Assembly: GCA_018715545.1 (NCBI GenBank)
Contig: DVLK01000062.1
Span: 1 to 10,842, forward strand
DNA length: 10,842 bases
Origin: Candidatus Caccovivens faecavium
Lineage (GTDB): Bacteria; Bacillota; Clostridia; Christensenellales; UBA1242
Direction of reading: 5' to 3'
Shown: positions 6,406-10,842 of the stretch, piece by piece
Numbering within the stretch: the stretch's first letter is position 1
Layout of the letters: the number at the start of each line of letters is the position of its first letter
The notes under the pieces: generated by a model
Databases searched by the model: none
Seen by the model: only the letters and a program-made list of their open reading frames with translations
Told to the model about the DNA's origin: nothing
Program-made: the position numbers and the translations under genes

Positions 6406-6434
6406 ATTCTAGCATAAACTCACATTCTTGTCAA
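6406..6434 (-). promoter_or_regulatory. Consensus sigma-A promoter of the 130-residue gene
   Basis: Minus-strand TTGACA (6434-6429, six of six), 17-nt spacer, then TGC-TAGAAT (-10 at 6411-6406, five of six, with an extended TGn). This is the best promoter in the window. A second TTGACA lies 22 nt further upstream (6456-6451) without a matching -10. The predicted leader is about 14-15 nt. Confidence 0.85.
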
Positions 6435-6483
6435 CTCGCAAATAAATTTATGTCAAACAATGTGAAATTTAACGATAAAAAGT

Positions 6484-6513
6484 AAAAAAGGAACTTTAAA
6501 TTCAAAGCTCCTT
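6484..6513 (-). terminator. Rho-independent terminator of rpoC
   Basis: On the minus strand AAGGAGCTTT (6513-6504) pairs with AAAGTTCCTT (6497-6488), 10 bp with one G-U pair and a 6-nt loop, running into six T's (6489-6484). It lies 50 nt beyond the rpoC stop and ahead of the promoter for the next gene, so it isolates the two transcripts. Confidence 0.88.
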
Positions 6514-6563
6514 CTTTATTCAGTATCAATAAAATTTTCAAATGCAAAGCCATATCAAGCAAA

Positions 6564-9500
6564 TTAAATAGCATCTACTTCATTTTCCACTTTAACAGGC
6601 ACAACTGAACGATATTTTTTAAGTCCTGTACCTGCTGGAATAAGTTTACCGATGATAACATTCTCTTTAATACCAACAAGATTATCTACCTTGCCTTTAA
6701 GAGCTGCATCTGTAAGCACTCTTGATGTTTCTTGGAAGGAAGAAGAGGATAGGAAAGACTCTGTCATAAGCGCGGCTCTTGTAATTCCGAGCAACATTCT
6801 TCTTGCAATTGCAGGACGACCGCCCTCTCTTAAAACTCTTTCATTCTCTTCATCGCAGTGAGAAATGTCTACAATTTCTCCTGTAAGAAGATTGGTGTCG
6901 CCAGCATCCTCAATTTTAACCTTTTTAAGCATCTGACGAATGATAATTTCAATATGTTTATCATTAACTTTAACATCCTGCCCGCGATAAACCTTGATAA
7001 CTTCGCTAAGAAGATATTGTTCAAGTCCTTTAAGTCCCTTTGTGCGCAAGAGGTCAGTTGGATTGATTGCACCACCGGTAAGTTGTGTTCCCGGCTCTAC
7101 ACTTTCGCCCTCTCTAACCTTTAAAACAGCTGGCTTTCTAACTTCATAATCAACATCGCCTTCGCCAGTTAAAATTGTGATGGTATAGTTCTTAGCATCT
7201 TCTCTAATATGAACTTTACCAGCAACCTCTGAAAGAATACATTCGCCCTTTGGCTTTCTTGCTTCAAAAATTTCTTCCACTCTCGGCAAACCTTGTGTGA
7301 TGTCGGCAGCAACCGCAGAACCACCAGTGTGGAAGGTTCTCATGGTAAGCTGTGTACCTGGTTCACCAATGGATTGAGCTGCAATAATACCAACAGCCTC
7401 GCCAAGTGGAACCATATCTTTTCCAGCCATATTTCTGCCATAACATTTAGCGCACACACCATGTTTGCAACGGCAAGTGATAAGCGAACGAATTTGAACT
7501 TCTTTAATTCCAGCTTTTGTAATCTCATTCGCCTTTTCTTTGGAAATCATCTCATTTGAATGAACGATAATCTCTTTTGTCTTTGGATTAACAATATCTT
7601 CAACTGCCACACGGCCATAAATTCTTTCAGCCAATGTTTCTTGAACAAAGCCATCAGTAATAAGGTCGGTGACCATTACACCTTTAATCTTTTCGCCAGT
7701 TTCAGCAAAGCAGTCCTCTGATGTGATAACAACATCTTGTGCAACATCAACAAGTCTTCTTGTAAGATATCCTGAGTCCGCTGTTTTAAGCGCGGTATCG
7801 GAAAGACCTTTTCTGGAACCACGGGAGTTTACGAAATATTCAATTGGTGTAAGCCCCTGTCTGAATGATGACTTAATAGGAGTGTCAATCTTTGTTCCAG
7901 ATGCGGTAGTTTTAATACCAATCATACCGCAGTCACTGTTCAACTGCACAGTATTACCACGCGCACCAGAAAGCACCATAAGTGAGAATGGGTTAAATGG
8001 GTCAAGTGATTTAACAACTGCATCTTGAACCTTATTAACTGCATGGTTCCAAATATCAATATTTGCATCCAATTTTTCATTTAAAGTGATAAGTCCACGG
8101 TTCAAAAGCTTCTCATTTTCAAGTACTTGCTCTTCCGCTTCTTTCATTATCTCTTTCTTTTCTTTTGGCTCTTCAATATCATAGATATTAACTGAGATAG
8201 AAGCAAGTGTAGAGTATTTATAACCAATCTCTTTTAACTTATCAACAAGTTCAGCAGTTGCTGTTGTGCCAAACTTATCATAAACATCGCCGACCAAGTT
8301 TTTAAGCTCTTTTTTCATAACAGGTTTGTTGATTTCAAGCTCGCAGATATTATCCTCAATAGTTCTATCAACATAGCCAAGATTTTGAGGAATGATATTG
8401 TTAAATAGCACTCTACCAACAGTTGTTACAACGCGTTTTGTATAAGTTTTTCCGTCAACTTCCTTAGAAAGTCTAACAGTACACTCTGCTTGTAAGTCAA
8501 GGTTCTTTGTTTGGTATGCATAAATCATCTCATTGCGTGAAGCAAATATACTTCCCTCGCCCTTAGCACCTGGACGAACAAGAGTTAAATAGTAACATCC
8601 AAGCACAATGTCCTGTGATGGGGAAACAATAGGCTCGCCATCAGATAGTTTTAAGATGTTGTTAGAAGCAAGCATCAGAGTTCTTGCCTCTGTTCTAGCA
8701 TCAATTGAAAGAGGAATATGAACAGGCATCTGGTCACCATCGAAGTCTGCGTTGAAAGCAGCGCAGGCAGATGGATGAAGTTTAATAGCCTTACCTTCAA
8801 CAAGCACTGGTTCAAAAGCTTGCACAGAAAGTCTGTGAAGAGTTGGAGCGCGGTTTAAAAGCACTGGATGGTCTTTGATAACATCAGCTAAGATATCCCA
8901 AACAACAGGCTTTTCTCTTTCAATCATACGCTTTGCAGTTTTAATGTTGTTTGTCAAATTCATTTCAACAAGTCTATTCATAATGAAAGGCTTAAATAGT
9001 TCAAGAGCCATTTCCTTAGGAAGTCCGCATTGATAAATTTTAAGTTCTGGTCCTACCACAATAACTGAACGGCCAGAGTAGTCAACACGCTTACCAAGAA
9101 GGTTCTGTCTAAATCTACCTTGCTTACCGCTGAGCATAGCAGAGAGTGACTTCAAATCTCTTTGCTTTGAGCCTTGAACAGCCTTGCCCCGCTTACCATT
9201 GTCAATAAGGTTATCAACTGCTTCTTGAAGCATTCTCTTTTCGTTTCTGCAAATAACATCAGGAGCACCGAGTTCAATAAGTTTTTTCAAACGGTTGTTT
9301 CTATTGATAACACGGCGATACAAGTCATTCAAATCGCTTGTTGCATATCTTCCGCCATCAAGTGGAACCATAGGACGAAGATCTGGTGGAAGCACAGGAA
9401 TAACATCAAGCACCATCCAAGTTGGATTATTTCCACTCTTTCTAAAAGATTCCACAATATCAAGTTTCTTAGCAGCCTTTATCTTTCTTTGCCCTTTGGA

Positions 9501-10094
9501 ATTTTTAAGTTCTTCTTTAAGCTCCTTGGACTCTCTTTCAAGGTCAACATCGCCAAGAAGTTTTTTAATAGCCTCAGCACCCATGCCAGCATCAAAACTG
9601 CCAGCACCATATTTTTCAAGTGCATCACGATATTCTTTATCAGTTAAAATTTGTTTATATTCAAGGTCTGTGTTTTTAGGGTCAGTTACGATGTAATTGA
9701 TGTAATAAACTACTTGCTCCAAGGTTTTTGGAGTAAGATCAAGAAGCATACCGATGCGAGATGGCACTGTTCTAAAATACCATAGGTGTGTTACAGGACA
9801 AGCGAGTTCAATATGCCCCATTCTTTCACGGCGCACCTTGCTTCTCGTAACTTCAACACCACACTTATCGCAGATAACACCACGATAGCGGATTTTTTTG
9901 TATTTTCCGCAGTGACATTCCCAGTCCTTTTTAGGTCCAAAAATTCTCTCACAGAACAAGCCATCTTTTTCTGGCTTTTGTGTTCTGTAATTGATAGTTT
10001 CTGGCTTAGTAACCTCACCATGTGACCATTCTCTAATCTTCTCTGGTGAAGCAAGTCCTATTTTAATTTTTTCAAAGTTATTAAGTTCAAACAT
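6564..10094 (-). CDS. rpoC: DNA-directed RNA polymerase subunit beta'
   Basis: RpoC is the catalytic beta' subunit of RNA polymerase. It has the N-terminal zinc site C60/C62/C75/C78, the clamp and rudder region with PVLPPDLRPMVPLDGGR, and the Mg-binding active site NADFDGDQM (448-456, Asp450/452/454). The second zinc site is C795/C874/C881/C884 (CRCKHGVCAKC), and the bridge helix/trigger loop region holds PGTQLTMRTFHTGG (912-925). At 1176 residues it matches compact Firmicutes beta' (about 1200), without the long proteobacterial insertion. Pro457 directly after the active-site motif, where Ala is usual (DQMAVH), is unusual. The start MFELNNFEKIKIGLASPEKI is canonical and preceded by AGGGG 6 nt upstream. 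rpoB is not directly upstream, as it is in most bacteria, and rpsL/rpsG do not follow. The gene ends in TAA before its own terminator. Confidence 0.99.
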   Translation of the reverse strand: MFELNNFEKIKIGLASPEKIREWSHGEVTKPETINYRTQKPEKDGLFCERIFGPKKDWECHCGKYKKIRYRGVICDKCGVEVTRSKVRRERMGHIELACPVTHLWYFRTVPSRIGMLLDLTPKTLEQVVYYINYIVTDPKNTDLEYKQILTDKEYRDALEKYGAGSFDAGMGAEAIKKLLGDVDLERESKELKEELKNSKGQRKIKAAKKLDIVESFRKSGNNPTWMVLDVIPVLPPDLRPMVPLDGGRYATSDLNDLYRRVINRNNRLKKLIELGAPDVICRNEKRMLQEAVDNLIDNGKRGKAVQGSKQRDLKSLSAMLSGKQGRFRQNLLGKRVDYSGRSVIVVGPELKIYQCGLPKEMALELFKPFIMNRLVEMNLTNNIKTAKRMIEREKPVVWDILADVIKDHPVLLNRAPTLHRLSVQAFEPVLVEGKAIKLHPSACAAFNADFDGDQMPVHIPLSIDARTEARTLMLASNNILKLSDGEPIVSPSQDIVLGCYYLTLVRPGAKGEGSIFASRNEMIYAYQTKNLDLQAECTVRLSKEVDGKTYTKRVVTTVGRVLFNNIIPQNLGYVDRTIEDNICELEINKPVMKKELKNLVGDVYDKFGTTATAELVDKLKEIGYKYSTLASISVNIYDIEEPKEKKEIMKEAEEQVLENEKLLNRGLITLNEKLDANIDIWNHAVNKVQDAVVKSLDPFNPFSLMVLSGARGNTVQLNSDCGMIGIKTTASGTKIDTPIKSSFRQGLTPIEYFVNSRGSRKGLSDTALKTADSGYLTRRLVDVAQDVVITSEDCFAETGEKIKGVMVTDLITDGFVQETLAERIYGRVAVEDIVNPKTKEIIVHSNEMISKEKANEITKAGIKEVQIRSLITCRCKHGVCAKCYGRNMAGKDMVPLGEAVGIIAAQSIGEPGTQLTMRTFHTGGSAVAADITQGLPRVEEIFEARKPKGECILSEVAGKVHIREDAKNYTITILTGEGDVDYEVRKPAVLKVREGESVEPGTQLTGGAINPTDLLRTKGLKGLEQYLLSEVIKVYRGQDVKVNDKHIEIIIRQMLKKVKIEDAGDTNLLTGEIVDISHCDEENERVLREGGRPAIARRMLLGITRAALMTESFLSSSSFQETSRVLTDAALKGKVDNLVGIKENVIIGKLIPAGTGLKKYRSVVPVKVENEVDAI

Positions 10095-10100
10095 AACAAT

Positions 10101-10104
10101 CCCC
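10101..10104 (-). promoter_or_regulatory. Shine-Dalgarno of rpoC
   Basis: Minus-strand GGGG within TAGGGGATTGTT immediately before the ATG; core spacing about 6 nt. A separate good ribosome binding site is consistent with a gene not tightly translationally coupled to the one upstream. Confidence 0.65.
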
Positions 10105-10112
10105 TAAAAATA

Positions 10113-10140
10113 AATTTATATATATCATCATTTGTGCAAA
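10113..10140 (-). promoter_or_regulatory. Weak candidate rpoC promoter
   Basis: Minus-strand TTTGCA (10140-10135, four of six) and TAAATT (10118-10113, four of six) with a 16-nt spacer. The -10 ends 18 nt before the ATG, as in ftsA, ftsZ and serS. The matches are weak in AT-rich DNA; the repeated spacing is the main support. The -35 overlaps a small inverted repeat at 10129-10142. Confidence 0.3.
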
Positions 10141-10142
10141 TG
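10129..10142. repeat. Short inverted repeat upstream of rpoC
   Basis: CATTTG and CAAATG separated by 2 nt form a perfect 14-nt dyad overlapping the candidate rpoC -35. No T-run follows on either strand, so it is not a terminator for the upstream gene. It could be an operator, or chance. Confidence 0.3.
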
Positions 10143-10151
10143 TTTAATTTA

Positions 10152-10613
10152 TCATCTATCTCTTTCTACTTCTTCTACTTCTGTACTAGAAATGTTTTTA
10201 GCAAATGGTCTATTTGCAACATTTATTTCATTTAATTGTAAACAGGTGTTCACATCACCAACTTGACTGTCAGAGTAGTGTTCTCCGAAGATAACATTTC
10301 CTCCTGCAATAGGCATTCCCCTGCCATCTTCTTTGAAATAAGCGTTATAGTGCATTTTCAAAAATTCATCTTGCTCAGGTGAACAATATATAACATAAAT
10401 ATGTCTTTTACCTAAGCCACGCCTTTGTTTAAATGTTTCAGCTGGTATAAATGATTTAATTTTATTTGAAAATTCTTCAAAAGGCTCTTTATTTTTTGGA
10501 TATGTGAAAGGCAATTTTATTTCCTCCTCGTCCAAATAAAAATCATAAAATTGCATATCTGTTGCATCAAAAACAGTAACACAATATTTCTTTTTGTCCT
10601 TAGAATTTCTCAT
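10152..10613 (-). CDS. Unrecognised 153-residue protein upstream of rpoC
   Basis: No family is recognised. The protein starts with a basic patch (MRNSKDKKK), then a likely beta strand (KYCVTVFDATD, 9-19), an acidic stretch (YLDEEEIKLPF, 26-36), a second hydrophobic strand (RHIYVIYCSPEQ, 70-81), a glycine-rich segment (DGRGMPIAGGNVIFGE, 96-111) and an acidic tail (STEVEEVERD). There is no signal peptide or membrane segment. AAGGA lies close to the ATG (4-nt spacing), within a long purine run. The gene is 57 nt upstream of rpoC on the same strand with no terminator between, so the two may be cotranscribed. No good promoter is seen just upstream, unlike most genes here. It ends in TGA. It occupies the place where rpoB is normally found but bears no resemblance to RpoB. 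Confidence 0.75.
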   Translation of the reverse strand: MRNSKDKKKYCVTVFDATDMQFYDFYLDEEEIKLPFTYPKNKEPFEEFSNKIKSFIPAETFKQRRGLGKRHIYVIYCSPEQDEFLKMHYNAYFKEDGRGMPIAGGNVIFGEHYSDSQVGDVNTCLQLNEINVANRPFAKNISSTEVEEVERDR

Positions 10614-10725
10614 TTATCCTTCTTCCTTTTTTCTTGCACCACCGCTTACTTTCTCAAAGCAAGGCGTATAATCTTAATCAAAACTTCTTTAAGTCGCGAC
10701 AGCGTCACAAACTTCTCTTAGTTTC

Positions 10726-10750
10726 GTGTTTCGATGAAACATCAAAACAC
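10726..10750 (-). repeat. 11-bp hairpin with 3-nt loop
   Basis: Minus-strand GTGTTTTGATG pairs with CATCGAAACAC around TTT. On that strand all 11 pairs form, one being U-G; on the plus strand the same position is a C-A mismatch. This favours a minus-strand transcript. No T-run follows on that strand. Confidence 0.55.
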
Positions 10751-10767
10751 TTATCACTTACTTGTTT

Positions 10768-10806
10768 GCTCCTTTTTCCTAAAAATGATAAGCATTTTTT
10801 AGGAGC
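10768..10806. repeat. Nested inverted repeat with competing pairings
   Basis: GCTCCT (10768-10773) is the reverse complement of AGGAGC (10801-10806). Inside, CCTAAAAATG (10778-10787) pairs with CATTTTTTAGG (10793-10803), competing for the same AGG. The loop segment TGATAAG (10786-10792) is also complementary to CTTATCA at 10750-10756. Such alternatives are seen in regulatory RNAs and in mobile repeats; no known class is recognised. On the plus strand AGGAGC is followed by CCCTTTTAAT, a weak T-run, so a poor terminator is also possible. Confidence 0.4.
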
Positions 10807-10842
10807 CCTTTTAATATAGCGAATGCGATTTCGTTTGGTCGC

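Larger units (their letters stand above)
10614..10842. other. Right-edge spacer with strong inverted repeats, no recognised gene
   Basis: I recognise no gene, tRNA or known RNA in these 229 nt. A minus-strand frame open from the edge to a TGA at 10705-10707 would encode 45 Lys/Arg/Ser-rich residues (containing KRAPKKCLSFLGKRSK). It could be the tail of a gene cut off by the window, but it runs through two strong inverted repeats, so a repeat or RNA element is at least as likely. A GTCGCGAC palindrome lies at 10693-10700. The segment separates the 153-residue gene from whatever lies upstream. Confidence 0.4.

Noticed and set aside
6652..9696. Several plus-strand open frames opposite rpoC (60-157 codons)
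   Set aside because: All lie inside the unbroken, highly conserved rpoC frame, lack convincing ribosome binding sites and have no recognisable motifs.
10705..10842. 3' end of a coding gene on the minus strand at the right edge
   Set aside because: Only 45 codons are open, the translation is unrecognised and basic, and it crosses two strong inverted repeats; it is described as a spacer feature rather than called as a gene.
1..10842. CRISPR arrays, tRNA or rRNA genes, prophage or defence genes
   Set aside because: No regularly spaced direct repeats, no tRNA T-loop with acceptor pairing, and no matching protein motifs were found on either strand.

Overview
The window looks like chromosomal DNA from a low-GC, Firmicutes/Clostridia-like bacterium. 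The support is AT-rich spacers, AAGGAG-type ribosome binding sites, sigma-A-like promoters (-35/-10 pairs with 17-nt spacers), a compact 1176-residue RNA polymerase beta' without the long insert of proteobacterial forms, and the standard bacterial code (TGG for Trp; TAG, TAA and TGA all used as stops). The exact taxon cannot be read from the window.

Layout from left to right. Positions 1-108 are a hairpin-dense, GC-richer stretch just downstream of glmS. glmS (minus, 109-1818) makes glucosamine-6-phosphate for the cell wall. Upstream of it lie a 20-bp perfect palindrome and the ftsZ terminator. ftsZ (1995-3170) and a short ftsA (3247-4365) follow on the minus strand, each with its own promoter. 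A 235-bp divergent spacer leads to serS (plus, 4601-5887), which encodes seryl-tRNA synthetase. A strong bidirectional terminator at about 5938-5985 separates serS from a convergent 130-residue unknown gene (5992-6384, minus), whose promoter matches consensus very closely. rpoC (6564-10094, minus) has a good terminator of its own. A 153-residue unknown gene (10152-10613, minus) sits directly upstream of rpoC, where rpoB would be expected. The right edge (10614-10842) has no recognisable gene but holds strong inverted repeats.

The genes are essential housekeeping functions: wall precursor synthesis, Z-ring assembly, tRNA charging and transcription. No defence system, prophage, transposase, CRISPR array or RNA gene is visible. 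The most interesting signal is in the division genes. FtsA ends straight after its actin-like core and lacks the usual linker and membrane-targeting helix. The FtsZ C-terminus instead reads as a near-ideal basic amphipathic helix resembling the FtsA membrane anchor, behind a very acidic linker. This suggests, but does not prove, that FtsZ may bind the membrane itself in this lineage.

A second pattern is promoter placement. Candidate -10 boxes end exactly 18 nt before the ATG of ftsZ, ftsA and serS, with weaker candidates at the same distance for glmS and rpoC, and 21 nt before the small gene at 5992-6384. That implies very short 5' leaders with the Shine-Dalgarno almost at the transcript's 5' end.
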